DNA of 64,000 bases from the NCBI GenBank assembly GCA_018398765.1, contig JAHBMJ010001084.1:45350-109349 (forward strand), written 5' to 3'. The DNA is from Chromera velia. Its lineage: Eukaryota; Sar; Chromeraceae. The position numbers and the translations under genes are program-made. Every line of letters starts with the position of its first letter. Position 1 is the stretch's first letter. This document shows, one piece after another, positions 1-11,614 of this stretch. The notes under the pieces were generated by a model. It had not been told where the DNA came from. It ran no database searches and saw nothing but the letters and a program-made list of their open reading frames with translations.

Positions 1-120
1 GCTTGCGTTGTCGCTCCACGCCTCCCCTTCTTTCTTTCTTTCTTTTTCTCTTTCTTTCGTTCGTTCGTTCGTTCCATCCCTATTCTCACTCATTCCGCGT
101 TTGCTCCCTCTCTCTTGCAG

Positions 121-2418
121 TTGGCCAGCGACCCCTCCCGACTTGCCAGCCTTCGTCCTGCGATCCGCCAGGCTCTCCTCACTTCCCCCCTCACGGATGG
201 TCCCGGATTCGCCTCGGCCTTTGAAGACTTGCTTTTGAGTGCGTGGGATACCGGAGGGACGAGCGAGGAGGTCTACGCTGCAGCGGCATTCCTGCATCAG
301 CAGACTGAAAGGGGGAAAGAGGAAGAAGTGGAGAGAATGCAGGGGAGGTCCTCCGCTGAACGGCCGCTTCTCCACCCGCATTCGTCCCCCAGTACTAGCA
401 CGGGGAGTGGGGGCAGCGCACGCAGCAGTAGCAACGGGAGCACGGGCTTACGCGTACGAGGAGAAACCGTCACTCCTCCTTGTCTCTCTCAAACTGACAG
501 AGACAGAGAGAGACTGCACCCACCTGAGGCCCCCCCTCCCATGAGGCCGCCTCCTTTCTCAGAGCCCTCCGCCTCCTCCTCGTCAGTTCCCCCCCACCCA
601 TTTGGTTCAGCAGAAGGAGGAGGGGGTTTGGGTTGGGGGGGCTTAGATTCCGGACTCCCCCAGATTGAAGTTAGGCCTCCACAGGGCGACTTTTCTCTCC
701 GCACGGCACCCTCCCATGTCTCCATGGAGGCATCTGCTCCGGCCTCTTCGTATCCTTCCTCTCCTCTTACTGACCCCGCACCGGCAGTAGAAGGAGATCG
801 CAGCGCTCCTTCCATAACTAACTTATTTCAGTCCCTTAGGGACGCAGTCAAGAGCCGACAGCAACAGTTGACTTTGTCTGGGAGCCTTGCGGGTGTCTCG
901 CTTGCCCAGCTGATTGCGCATTCCCATGACGGTCCCTTCTCATTCGAAGAAATGGTGTCTCATGTCTCCTCAGTGGTCCAAACTTGTCAGAGGGCAGCCG
1001 GTGTGCCTCAGCCCCAAGACCAACAGCCCACCCCTTGGGGTGCAAATCCGCTCACTGCTTGCCCTCCCGCCCACCCACCCCCACACACCCAACAGCCGCC
1101 CGCTCCTCCTCAACTTCCTCCGCAGAGCATCAGCATGGGGGGGCAGCAGCACTGGATTTCTCCCCACTCTCAGGAGACGGTGAAAGACGGAGGGGGCAAC
1201 TTGAATCCTCACGCTGCTGCTGGCTCCATGAACAGAGGGCAAAGCCCGTCACGGCTCCTCCAGGATTGTCCGACCTCCCTCCCCCCTTCCTACGTCCCAT
1301 TCTCCTCACCAAGCGGGGGAGGCTGCGGCACTCCCGCAGGCACCCTGGGTGCAACCTCCTGCCTTCCGGCCACCCCCTCCTCACTTAAGTACATAGTTGG
1401 TCCCGAACCTCTCTTCGGGAGTCCTGCAGGATCTCTGAGGGCCGGGAAGAGATTTGACACGATTCCCGAGGCTCTGCCACCGTCCGTGGTAGCAGCGGCG
1501 GGGAACGCAGGGCTTGGGGGCGGCGTGTCTGCACTCTTCCCCTCGGCTCTCACGTTGAAATCGCCCTCACACCCAGCAGCACAAATGCAAAACGGACAGC
1601 ACCAGTTTCAGCAGAATCGATTTCAGGGGCCAAGCAGCCAGAGCCCCTTGAGGAACCCCTTGTGGAACCTCACGGGAGGAGGAGGAAGAGGAGGACAAAC
1701 ACAGCCGCAGCACCAGCGCGGGTCTCCTTCACGCCATGGAGCCGGCGGTGTCGGTCCTGGCTGTTCTCCGCCTCGCCCTCCCTCACCCTCACCCCAGAGC
1801 AGTCTAATGATGCCCTATGGGAGCCCCTTTAAGGGAAAACCGAGGGCTAGAGGAAGAGGAGGGGGTCCTATGACTCAATCGCCCCACCGTCAAGAGAACG
1901 CCTCCCCACCCCTCTTTCCCCCCCCCACCCCCCGCCGTCCTGCAGGGGGGGGATCTGAAGGTCTGATGAGACCCTTCTCCTCTTTTGGAGATCCGTCCGC
2001 TTCCTCTTCCTCTGCTCCCCCGATCGCCACAACGGTCATTCCAGAACACCCACCACAGCAACCCCGTCTCTTCCCTTTCCACTCACAGCAACAGCAGCAG
2101 CAGCAGCAGCAGCAGGGCTTTTTGTATGCTCAGAATGGATTTTCGCAAGGTTTCACAGAGAGGAATAAAGAGGGAGGGGTCGGGCCTGGAGGGGGTTTGC
2201 ATGAGTGGTCTCAGGGTGAAGTTCGCGTGCGTACTCCCTTCGGCAACATGCAACAATCGAGCCCGTTCCCCTTTCTTCCTGCCTCCTCCCCCCCTGAGCA
2301 AGGAGGAATGGTTGGGGGTTCGGGTCTGCAGCCTTGTCATGAGGCGACCCCAGAGCGGCCGCACGGCAACAACGTGAACGTGGTGATGGCCTCACCGGGC
2401 GGGGGGACCTGCATGTGA
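121..2418 (+). CDS. 3' terminal exon of an O-GlcNAc transferase-like (GT41/SPINDLY-type) protein, partial
   Basis: The exon follows a pyrimidine-rich intron ending CTCTTGCAG at 120 and is open to a TGA at 2416-2418 (about 765 residues). Its first ~45 residues (LASDPSRLASLRPAIRQ, then LTDGPGFASAFEDLLLSAWD) match the pattern that closes the catalytic domain of family-41 glycosyltransferases: L-x-DP-x-RL-x-LR, a conserved SPL, then a final helix with an aromatic FE/W ending. Such enzymes attach O-GlcNAc or O-fucose to Ser/Thr of nuclear and cytosolic proteins. The remaining ~700 residues are a low-complexity tail rich in Pro, Ser, Gly and Gln, including a poly-Q run at 2088-2115. The upstream TPR and catalytic exons lie outside the window. 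The family call rests only on the short N-terminal match. An alternative is an unrelated low-complexity protein. Confidence 0.6.
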   Translation: MASDPSRLASLRPAIRQALLTSPLTDGPGFASAFEDLLLSAWDTGGTSEEVYAAAAFLHQQTERGKEEEVERMQGRSSAERPLLHPHSSPSTSTGSGGSARSSSNGSTGLRVRGETVTPPCLSQTDRDRERLHPPEAPPPMRPPPFSEPSASSSSVPPHPFGSAEGGGGLGWGGLDSGLPQIEVRPPQGDFSLRTAPSHVSMEASAPASSYPSSPLTDPAPAVEGDRSAPSITNLFQSLRDAVKSRQQQLTLSGSLAGVSLAQLIAHSHDGPFSFEEMVSHVSSVVQTCQRAAGVPQPQDQQPTPWGANPLTACPPAHPPPHTQQPPAPPQLPPQSISMGGQQHWISPHSQETVKDGGGNLNPHAAAGSMNRGQSPSRLLQDCPTSLPPSYVPFSSPSGGGCGTPAGTLGATSCLPATPSSLKYIVGPEPLFGSPAGSLRAGKRFDTIPEALPPSVVAAAGNAGLGGGVSALFPSALTLKSPSHPAAQMQNGQHQFQQNRFQGPSSQSPLRNPLWNLTGGGGRGGQTQPQHQRGSPSRHGAGGVGPGCSPPRPPSPSPQSSLMMPYGSPFKGKPRARGRGGGPMTQSPHRQENASPPLFPPPTPRRPAGGGSEGLMRPFSSFGDPSASSSSAPPIATTVIPEHPPQQPRLFPFHSQQQQQQQQQQGFLYAQNGFSQGFTERNKEGGVGPGGGLHEWSQGEVRVRTPFGNMQQSSPFPFLPASSPPEQGGMVGGSGLQPCHEATPERPHGNNVNVVMASPGGGTCM

Positions 2419-3421
2419 TTGAATTGAATGAATGGTCCTGTGTCCCTGTGTGTGTTTGTGGGGCGGGGAGGGGAAGGAGGCAGGACTGGGAGGGAAGTGA
2501 GGGACACCCGAGTGTGATGCTCATGTGACTGTTTTTGAATTCAATGGAAAGCTTCTAATTCTCTTCCTATAAGTGTCCATCGTCGCTTGCATCTATGAGA
2601 GAGAGAGAGAGAGAGAAAGGAGGAAGGAAGGAGTGACACTCTAATTCGTGAAAGAAAGAGCCGATGATACTGAATGTTGCCTCAATCATTTTTGTCACCA
2701 AATTCTGTTGTATGAGTTTGGCAGTGTTTTCCTCTCCTCTCCTTTGAATGTTATCCTTCTCTCTACCCTCAATTCTTCAATAACCCCCCAGACAGGCTGG
2801 GCGAAAAAAAACAAATTCTGCAGGAAAGCTGCAGCAAATTTTGCAACCGTCTTCCTTCTTTCCTTCTGATCATCAGTGCTGCCTCACTCCATATTTTTGG
2901 ATGAACAATCCGTCTTTTTCTTTTTCTTTTTTTTGGATGAACAGTCCTTTTTTCTTGCGTGGCCGTATCGCACAGGAGGGTCCGTTCGTTTGTTTGTTTG
3001 TTTCTCCGTCTGTCTGTTTGCCTAGCTGCCTTGTCTACCTGTTTGTTTGTCTGTCGACGTTTGAGCACATTCAATCTCTTGGTTTCGCAGGGGAGAAACC
3101 GGACCGAAAGAAAGTCTTTCGAAGAAGAAAAGACTGATTCAGGCAGAGCATGCTGACTGACAGACGGTGAGGGACATTCAAGCATGCGCGTTTGATTTGA
3201 CAGCAAGAGACAATCCGGGGTTGGGGGCGGGTCGATGAGTTGAATTAGACAACGAGAAAGAGGTCATCTCACTCTCTTTCTCTTTATGCTTGTTTCTCCC
3301 TCCCTCTTTCTTGCTCTTGTGACGCCACATCATTTTTCTTGCCTATCTCTTGTCTGAAACACGGTCTTTACGTCTCTCTGTGTTTGAGTCCCCCTCTCTC
3401 AGTCGCTTTCTCCCAGTATGT

Positions 3422-3462
<41 letters not shown>

Positions 3463-4808
3463 TGTGTAGACGTGTCTGTGTGTGTGTTGCATGATAAATT
3501 CTGTCTGTCTCTCACAAAATCGCAAAGCGAGAGGGCAGGAAATTGTTGGAGGATGAGGGGCGACTACCTTCTCTGTCTTGTGTTTTTCACATGCTACTGC
3601 TGGAATGAAGTCTTGGTGACAAGACTGCTTGTTGGAAATGAAGTGACCATCGACCAGTCCCTGTGCGGGCTTTTCTTTTTCTTTCTGCAGCCTGCACGGG
3701 TCGCTCGCTGTGTTGGTAGAGACAGACTGACATTAAAACTTTGTCCTTCCCGCTGGGGCGGGAGGTCGACTTTTTCTTTATTCTACTGCTGCTGCTGCTG
3801 CTGCTCTGTTAGCCCAGTGCTTCTTCTTTGAGCGGCTGACAGTGGATCTTGAAAGACTAAGAAAAGAAAAGAAGGAAAAGTCTCGCCATGTCCTCGTGCG
3901 TTCGTTCTCCCATGCAGCGCTCTCTTTCCTACTTTGTGCAATTTTAGACCGGGAGGTCGGCCGAAGTTCATACATCGCTGGATGGTTCAAGGTTCAGTTT
4001 TGCATTTCTTTATCATCCATGCATGCACGACCGGACATGGAGGAGGGAGAAAATTCCATGCCATTCCCGTTGCGTCGTGAGTTTTTCTGATGTGTGCCCG
4101 CCCGACGGAATTCGCGTTCGCCCTCGCAATCCTTATTTGTTAATGAAATCGTCAGTCCAGGCTGCAAAAGTGCTGCCGTGAATGACAGTGCTGCAAAAAT
4201 TCGCTGAAGAATTCGTCTTTGACTCTTTGTGCATGGAGTGGCGAAGTGTGGCTTTGATCGCCATCAGAGTTGGATTCTAAATTTAATTGCGATTCGTTGA
4301 CTCAATGTTGAGGCTCTTGAAAGTTGGTTTTCAACTTGAACGTCATTCAGAACTGCCTCTCTGCACTTTCACGAGCTAGTTCACGAGTCACGACCGTTAA
4401 CGACCACATTAAATCCTTAGTATATTAAATCACTCAGGCTAGGCTGTACGTTGCTGCAGTGTCTAGTGCAGTGTTGCACATAGTTGTACAAACCAAAAAT
4501 AATCAAATATTACTCAATACAATACCAGATATAACACTAGATCTAGCACTACATTAGTTTAGATACAACAGCTTCATATAAAAAAATTTCTAAAAAAATT
4601 TATAAGTGTTTTAAATTAAAACAAATTCTGTGTTAGATTCTATTCAAACCCTAGATAGAAAGTACTATATTAAAAATAATCATTTAAAAATGAATTAAGA
4701 TAGTTAAAAATTAGGTTGAAGGGGATGACTATTCATAGGGATATCGTCTTAATTAGTCTTAATATCAATAGTGAAGCATTGTATTGTATACTAGGCATTG
4801 TATCATAT
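2419..4808. other. Intergenic region with simple repeats
   Basis: No supportable gene was seen. It holds the 3' flank of the O-GlcNAc-transferase-like gene, a (GA)n run near 2597-2620, a (GT)n run near 3425-3455 and a (CTG)7 run at 3785-3806. From about 4400 the base composition becomes AT-rich up to the LINE insertion. Confidence 0.6.
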
Positions 4809-4885
4809 TGATATCGCGACGATAATCGTGTTAAGTCGCCGTTAACTTAGTCTTAAAAGAAAGCGATGGCCGCATATATATGAAG
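4809..4885 (+). repeat. Left copy of 77 bp direct repeat flanking the LINE (candidate target-site duplication)
   Basis: It matches 7805-7881 at 74 of 77 positions; the three differences are at 4829, 4833 and 4841. The repeat abuts the 5'-truncated end of the LINE. The last bases (ATGAAG) are shared with the element itself, so up to ~6 bp of the junction is microhomology. Confidence 0.8.
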
Positions 4886-7731
4886 GAGGCTGCTGGAAGG
4901 TGTGGAGGAGACTCGGTGAGGAAGACAAGAGGGCAGCACCAAGAAAAACAAAAGACAGCATGACGACCCAGCAGGTAGCAGAAGGTTTCAAACAAACGTA
5001 CGAGCTGCCAAAGGAAGAGAAAGAAGAGAGAAAGAGGGAACAAGAAAGAAAAACGACAGTGAGTAGAGCGATTAAGGAGAAAGGATAGCACATAGCAGAG
5101 GAAAAGGAGGTAAAGAAGGCAATGAAAAGAGCAGGCAACCCCAGAAAGGCCGCTGGGAAGGACGGAATGCCCCCAGGAATGCTGAAAACGATGGAAAAAT
5201 CGACTGAGCTGGTATCTTTGTATATTTTGTTAATTAATGTTGCATATCGTTTTGGTTGGTGGTCGAAAGGGTGGAATGACTTACTGGTGACGGCCCTTCC
5301 AAAACTGGGTAAGTCACTCGCACTAATTGGGGGATGGAGGGGAGTGCACCTGGTGGTAGCAGATGCAAAATGGGGAGACATGATCATGAGAACAAAGGTG
5401 AAAAAGGAAGCCAGACAGACGCCATGGCAGTTCGCATACAAGAGAAAGACAAGCACATGCGATGCAATTTTTCTTTTGCTGTTCGTTATTGCTCGAATGG
5501 AAGTGCTCAGTATTGCTTTTGTTGACTTCACACGGGCTTTTGACGAAGTGAGGTTAGAAAAGTTAAAAAAGAAATTAAGAAAGGCAGGGGTGGAGGAAGG
5601 TCTGATCAGATGGGTTGAGGCCTCTCTGGAAAAAGTGAGGGCACGGGTGAAGGAAACGAGCATGTGGTACCCGGAAGACAAAGGACTCAAGCAAGGAGGC
5701 CCGAGCGGCCCTTCCCTTTACTCTATGTACACACATGACTTGCCAAAAGAAGTAGGAAAGAGGAGAGGACAGAGACGACAGACCGACAGACAGAGGCCAA
5801 AGGTGCCAGCAGGAGAAGATGGGAGGTGGGTCGATTTCCTTGCTCCTCTGTTTGCAGATGACACAACACTCCTCGAATCCTCAGATAGACAGTTGAACCT
5901 TCTTCTTTCGAACCTTGTAGCCTTTGTAGAACCTCTCCGTCTTCTATTCTTTGATAAGTTGAGATTGGTCCGGTTTGGCCGCATCGCATCAAGAGAGAAA
6001 GGAGAAGTTAGACTGGGGGAGATAGTGATGAAAGAAGCAAGAGAGCAACCCTACCTGGGACTAGTCCTATCCACCGACTGCAACTTAGAAACCATGATGG
6101 AAGCACGGTCAATCAAAGCAGAGAGATGCATGCAAGGACTGATGGAGAAGATAGGAAGGGAGGGAGGGATTCCACCCGCTGATTGCTTCAATATATTTAA
6201 ACAGACAGTGCGCGCCGTATGGTTATATGGATGTGAAATCCATGCATACCCAGATAGCGCGTATGCAGAATTCGACGAGAAGCAAAGGAGATTTGTCAGG
6301 TTTGTATTGCGTTTGAGAAAGAAAGAGAATTGTGACACGCTGATGATGGAAGGAGGTTTCATTCCGATTGATCTCGAAGTGGCTTCTAGAACGATCCGGT
6401 GGGCAGGGAAGGCTTTAAAGGAGAGAAGAAATGAAGCGGTAGGGCAGGCAATCCTCACATGCCTGAGAGAGGGGATAGAGAATAAAATGGGGGGGGGGAG
6501 AGGAATGCATCCTTTTCTGAATCATCTTTTCCCTCATCTGAAGCAATGTGCACAGGCACTCTACACAGACAGAGGAATGCACCTTTTTGCAAGAGAAAGA
6601 CTAAAAGAAAGCGTAGGGTAGAGAGGAACACAGGTAGTCAACGAGAGAGTGGACGGGATAGAGAGATAGCTGCTGAAGAGAACAAAAAATGAGCTAGACG
6701 AGAAGAAGAGAGAGGCGTTTGCACATAGAATAGAAAGAAATATAAGAGAGAAGAGCAGTCAGGAGAAGGCAGAACTGACAGGAGTGATGATGGCTGACGT
6801 GCACAGAAAGGTCTCAAACGGAAACCGTCTCCACCTTTCTTTGTTTGAAGATAGAGCAGGTAGAAAGGTTGGCTCGACAATGAAAATAGACAGAGAGAGA
6901 ATAGGGAGAGCCCCTTTTTGCTATACAAAAGTGGCGCCGCGATCAAAACACAGGAGGGGAGCAGCATGCAGGGTGGGGGACAGGGCTGTGGCTGCGACTC
7001 AGGGAAAAATTCCAGTAAGGGGGGGAGAGAAGGTGCCGTTACAGAAAAGGATGTGCCAGTTTTGTTGAGGGTGGTTGGGAATCGAGGTGGTGGAAGATAA
7101 AATCCATCTGGTGACAGAATGTCCTGTTTTTGACAGAGAGAGAGCAGAAATGTTCAGAAAGATAGAAGAGAAATAGGACAGCAAGATGGAAGAAAGAGCC
7201 AGAAAGGCAGCCACAGAAAGAGAAGGGCTCAACAGAGAAGAGGGAAAAAGGGACAACTCGACGCTTTTCTGTTTTCTGATGAATAAATGTCATGCCGGAG
7301 TGGATGAGTTTTTGGGATGGGCGTTATTCAGACGGAGGGTGTTTGAGGAGTGTCCAGGATGGTACGGACACATAGAAGGAGACGCTCTGGCGGCCAGACA
7401 TGCAGGAATCACCGGAAGGCAGCGGGCGATCGAGAGACTAACAAAAGAATATGAGGAGACAATTGATAACTTAGAGACGACCGAAGGAGCGTTAGGGTGG
7501 GGAAGGAGGGAGCCGCAGAAGAAGATTGATAAAGCAAACAAAAAGAGCGAGGAAGCCCAAATCACATGCCGTTTCAGATCGATTTTCAGGCCGGAAAGCC
7601 AACGCGGATCCAGAGCTGTGGCTCGAACAACGAACAATCATGTAGCAGCGGCCAGGGCAACAGACTCTGGCGGGCCCCGAGGGCGGGGTCTGATACCTCA
7701 GCTTAGGCTGGGGAACGCCCCGCCCTGCTAG
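4882..7731 (+). pseudogene. LINE ORF2 fragment: reverse transcriptase plus C-terminal zinc knuckle, nonsense-inactivated
   Basis: One reading frame runs from 4882 to the TAG at 7729-7731 with no indels, interrupted by five stop codons at 5086, 6619, 6667, 7066 and 7174. The intact stretches show RT motif A (FVDFTRAFDEV near 5520-5550), motif B as LKQGGPSGPSLYSMY near 5690, and the catalytic FADD box at about 5850-5865. A zinc knuckle of the CxxC...HxxxxC type follows near 7050-7115 (CQFC, then HLVTEC). Compared with copy 2, three stops replace Trp, one replaces Gln and one replaces Arg; all are C-to-T or G-to-A transitions. The endonuclease domain is absent through 5' truncation. The copy cannot encode a functional protein. 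Confidence 0.9.
7682..7724 (+). other. Predicted 3' stem-loop of the LINE
   Basis: GGCGGGG (7682-7688) can pair with CCCCGCC (7718-7724). Inside it CCTCAGC (7696-7702) can pair with GCTGGGG (7707-7713) around a TTAG loop. The same structure, slightly weakened, is present in copy 2 near 17839-17881. It overlaps the end of ORF2 and lies ~55 bp before the (ATCA)n tail, where a template-recognition hairpin would be expected in this type of element. The function is inference. Confidence 0.5.
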
Positions 7732-7804
7732 CTCTGGCGACAGATAGACATAGCGGGAAGGCCCTAGGGCGGAACATATCAATCAATCAATCAATCAAAA
7801 TCAA

Positions 7805-7881
7805 TGATATCGCGACGATAATCGCGTTGAGTCGCCATTAACTTAGTCTTAAAAGAAAGCGATGGCCGCATATATATGAAG
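7805..7881 (+). repeat. Right copy of 77 bp direct repeat flanking the LINE
   Basis: Partner of 4809-4885 with three mismatches. It directly follows the (ATCA)n tail of the element, as a target-site duplication should. Confidence 0.8.
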
Positions 7882-8792
7882 TCTTGCAACTGCCAACTTG
7901 AAGCCTTCAAATATCTCATAGGGTCTAATAGGGCCTAAGTTGTCTCAATACATTCTGATTTACATAAGATGCAAGGTTGGCCAAAGCCCAAGTGGTGACT
8001 CACCGCCAGCTTTGAGCTAGTAGGTAAACTCATTCAAATGTAACTTCAAATATTCACATATGCATGCAAATACTGAATAAACACTAGAATAAACATCAAC
8101 CGATTATCGAAGTTGACCATCACTCTAGTTATCATTGAAAGAGTGGGGTCTTCTTTAAAGGTCTGATCGTAAAGCCGCCAGATCGCAAGTCGAGAGAGAA
8201 AATGAACGGCAACTTGTCTGCGAATCCTGCAGACACAAGTGTATACAAACAAACGTCGGCATTGTAAAATTCATCATCACGCCTGGATGACGACTATGAA
8301 TCATTTGAAAGACAAGAAGTGGCCCGGAACCTGTCCTAAAATCTTGCAGGCCCACACGTATACTTAAAACTCGGTTTCATCTTTTGTTCCGTTCTCGGCA
8401 AACTCCGGCTTGTCTGCCACCGACAAGAGTACATTTGTATCAATCGAGAGCGATCGAACCTCTGAGTTCCAGTCAGTCGTCTGTCTGCATGCAAGCCTGT
8501 GTGTTCACTGTCGTAGCCATCGATTCACTCTTTGACGCCTCAATGACCGCCACCCAACACATCGACCCCTTCTCTGTAAGTAGCCCCCCTCTCCCGCTCC
8601 TATGCAATAGTTTGTACCGACTAACCGAGAATTGTTGTAGTTCCCTTGCGAGCGTCTCCCCGCAAAATCCACCCGCTGGTCATGTAGGGCGTCCGTGCGG
8701 AGCGGAATTTGGGCCTCTGAAAGCAGAATGAAAATGGAGACGCACGCATACATACATGCATGCATGCCCGTCAGATTGGGAGGGCCGTGCAA

Positions 8793-8842
<50 letters not shown>

Positions 8843-8939
8843 CAACAAGAAAGGAGTCAAAGTGGAACGGGAGGACATTGGACGTTCGACACGGGGAGAG
8901 GTCTTTTGCCGCAGGTGTGGACTTTGTACATCAAGAAAA
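7882..8939. other. Intergenic region, no gene seen
   Basis: No credible coding exon was found. A (CT)n run followed by a (GT)n run lies near 8794-8838. Confidence 0.5.
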
Positions 8940-9400
8940 CAGGAACATGAACAAAAAAGAAAGAGACAGGAACATGGATAAAAAAGAAAGAGACAGGAAC
9001 ATGGACAAAAAAGAAAGAGACAGGGACATGGACAAAAAAGAAAGAGACAGGAATATGGACAAAAAAGAAAGAGACAGGGACATGGATAAAAAAGAAAGAG
9101 ACAGGAACATGGACAAAAAAGAAAGAGACAGGGACATGGATAAAAAAGAAAGAGACAGGGACATGGCCAAAAAAGAAAGAGACAGGAACATGGCCAAAAA
9201 AGAAAGAGACAGGAACATGGACAAAAAAGAAAGAGACAGGAACATGGATAAAAAAGAAAGAGACAGGAACATGGACAAAAAAGAAAGAGACAGAGACATG
9301 GATAAAAAAGAAAGAGACAGGAACATGGACAAAAAAGAAAGGAACAAGAACATGGACAAAAAAGAGACAGGAACATGGACAAAAAAGAAAGAGACAGGGA
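8940..9400 (+). repeat. 27 bp minisatellite, about 17 copies
   Basis: The unit is close to AAAAAAGAAAGAGACAGGAA plus CATGGAC, repeated head to tail with a few C/T and A/G variants; the last units are shortened. Because 27 is a multiple of three the array is open in several frames: the plus frame reads MDKKERDRN repeats and all minus frames are hydrophobic repeats. The surrounding open frame runs through a (GT)n tract and has no splice or start logic, so a real protein is doubtful. The array grades into A- and GAAA-rich sequence to ~9455. Confidence 0.9.
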
Positions 9401-9590
9401 CATGGCAAAAAAAAAAAAAAGAAAAAAAGAAAAGAAAGAAAGAAAGAAAGAAAGAGATGTGCTCACCCACACTGAAGCGGAGAGAACCCGCCAGAAAAGC
9501 AAAATCACAGTCTCCCGTTCAACTGAAATCAGATCTCGGACCAATATCACTGCCCGCCAAATATGCATGTCACTTCTTCTTTGTCATGCA

Positions 9591-11472
9591 TCATAAGAGT
9601 ATTTGTTGAAACGCACGAGAGTACAGAAGCCAAACAAATAAAAAACTGACTCCAGATTCTCCGTCGAGCGTGTGAACGACGAGTGAGGCCGGCCCACGAC
9701 CCTCTGCGTATGCCTGGACAAGAACGGCACTCTTTGTTGTCTCATCAAACCAAAACGCAACCAGGTCGCGAGAGTGCACTATTCGGACCCCATCTTTCCG
9801 TGGACGTCCCTTCCCCTCCCCTGCCCTATCTTCAGAGCTCCGCTTCCCACCCCCGAACAGATCTCCTAGTAGGGACCCACCAGAGTGAGTTGATGACCTA
9901 CTCCCTTCCCCTCCATAGATTCGCGAACCTGTCTGGTGTCTATACCCATCCTCATAGACTGCCAAAGTGCTCGAGACGGAAATCCCTGGTCCAAAATCAC
10001 TGGACACATGTACGGGTTGACATGTCGAAACAGTCCGCGCCCCTACAGCCCAATCCACACGAGTAATGCATAAGGGGGCGGAATCCGTGAGGACATCCTC
10101 ACCGTAAGTTTCCAAAAACATAAGAGCACCGCCAGCGACATCAATTGTGAGTGAGTCACTAACAAGACGACCGCAGAATTGCGGTAACGTTGAACCCTCT
10201 GTCAAGGATTTGTCCGGACCATAGACCAAACGATAGCAACTCGACAAAGCGTCACATGATCCGTTACCCCCCTTTGAACCTTCCCCCCCGTCATTCTTTA
10301 AACTTCTGGGCGGACTTGCCACGCCCTCTCTTTCCCTGGATGAAATACGACTCAAGATTTCTGCGCTCGTTGGATACGGAGCATTGTTTAAGACCCCCCC
10401 TTCTTGTTCGCTTTCACCTACCCACCCCTCTGCCCTGCTGATTCTCTTTCTCGACGCCCCATCCGCACACTCACTTGTGTCGACAGGACGTACACCTATG
10501 GTACAGTGAACCCACTCCTCTTTCCCTGTCCGTCGAAGAAAGCTTCTCTCCGTTTTTTCCTTCTCACCCATCCCACCATCCTCAGCATCGGCCTCCAGTG
10601 CTCGCCCCCCTGTTTTTCGAAAACAGTCAGGGAACAGGGCCTGGGCTCCCAGGGCGTCTGGGGGCAGAGTCACCTCGATTTGGGATAAAAGCCCGTTGCC
10701 CAACAGCCCCACGCCCCCCCCCGTGAGATTCTTTGAAGGGGCCTCAGCCCCCCCATCAAGAAGCAGGTCCGGAAGAACAGACGAGAAAAAGCCGCTCTGG
10801 GGGTGTACGAAGGTCCTTTCCGGCTTCTCTGTGCGAGTCGAGAAGACCGAAACCTCGGGTGGTGAGCGGATGTTGTGGTATCTGTGGAGGTCCACTGAGA
10901 GGGTCTCGAATCGGGAATCCCCGTTCCCACTGAAAGAGAACAGATCGAAGTCTTCGGGTCCGTCCACAAGCTGAACATAAGGCAGAGAGACAAAACAACC
11001 AAAAATGAGTAAGTGAATGAATGAATGAATGAATGAATGAAGGAAGGAAGGTAGGTAGGAAGGAAGGAAGGAAGAAAGAAAGGAGTCAATGAATGAATGA
11101 AAGAGTGAACGAAAAAATAAAGAAACGAAGGAAGAAACACACACACACACACACACACAAACAGAGAGAGAGAGAGAGAGAGAGAAACAAACAAATACAT
11201 AAGGACAGACAGAAAAAAAGACGAACCCTTTTTTTTTTTAATCTCTCTTTCTACATACGCAACAGAACAAGAACGGAGAGACAGAGAAAGAAGGGGAGGG
11301 GGGGGGGGGGGGGGGGGGAGAGAAACAAACAGAGGGAGAAAGCAAAAGAATGAACGGATTAATGAATGAAAGAGCGAAAAGAAAATAAGGAAGAAGCAGA
11401 GAAAGAAAGAAAGAAAGGAAGGAAGGAAGGAGGGAAGGAAAGAAAGGAGGAAAGAAAGAAAGAAAGAAAGGA

Positions 11473-11508
<36 letters not shown>

Positions 11509-11582
11509 AAAAGAAAGAAAGAAAGGAAGGAAGAAAGGAAGAAAGGAAGGAAGGAAGGAAAAAAGAAAGAAAGAAAGAAGGA

Positions 11583-11614
<32 letters not shown>

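Larger units (their letters stand above)
4880..7804 (+). mobile_element. 5'-truncated non-LTR retrotransposon (LINE), copy 1
   Basis: The element carries the C-terminal two thirds of a LINE ORF2 and ends in an (ATCA)n tail at about 7776-7798 rather than poly-A. It is closely related to the minus-strand copy at 17.8-24.06 kb, sharing frame and 3' end (GGCCCTAGGGCGGAACATAT just before the tail). It begins in mid-ORF at the Glu-Gly-Gly-Cys-Trp segment, so the 5' half is missing, as expected from incomplete target-primed reverse transcription. It is flanked by the 77 bp direct repeat. Confidence 0.92.

Noticed and set aside
5086-7176. TAG read as Trp (alternative genetic code) in the LINE
   Set aside because: Other genes in the window use TAG as a terminator (S15, GYF), and the Gln and Arg positions also became stops, so mutation is the simpler explanation.
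8695-9609. 304-codon open frame containing MDKKERDRN repeats as a protein gene
   Set aside because: It starts within unrelated sequence, runs through a (GT)n tract, and is open mainly because a 27 bp repeat has no stops. No splice or start evidence.
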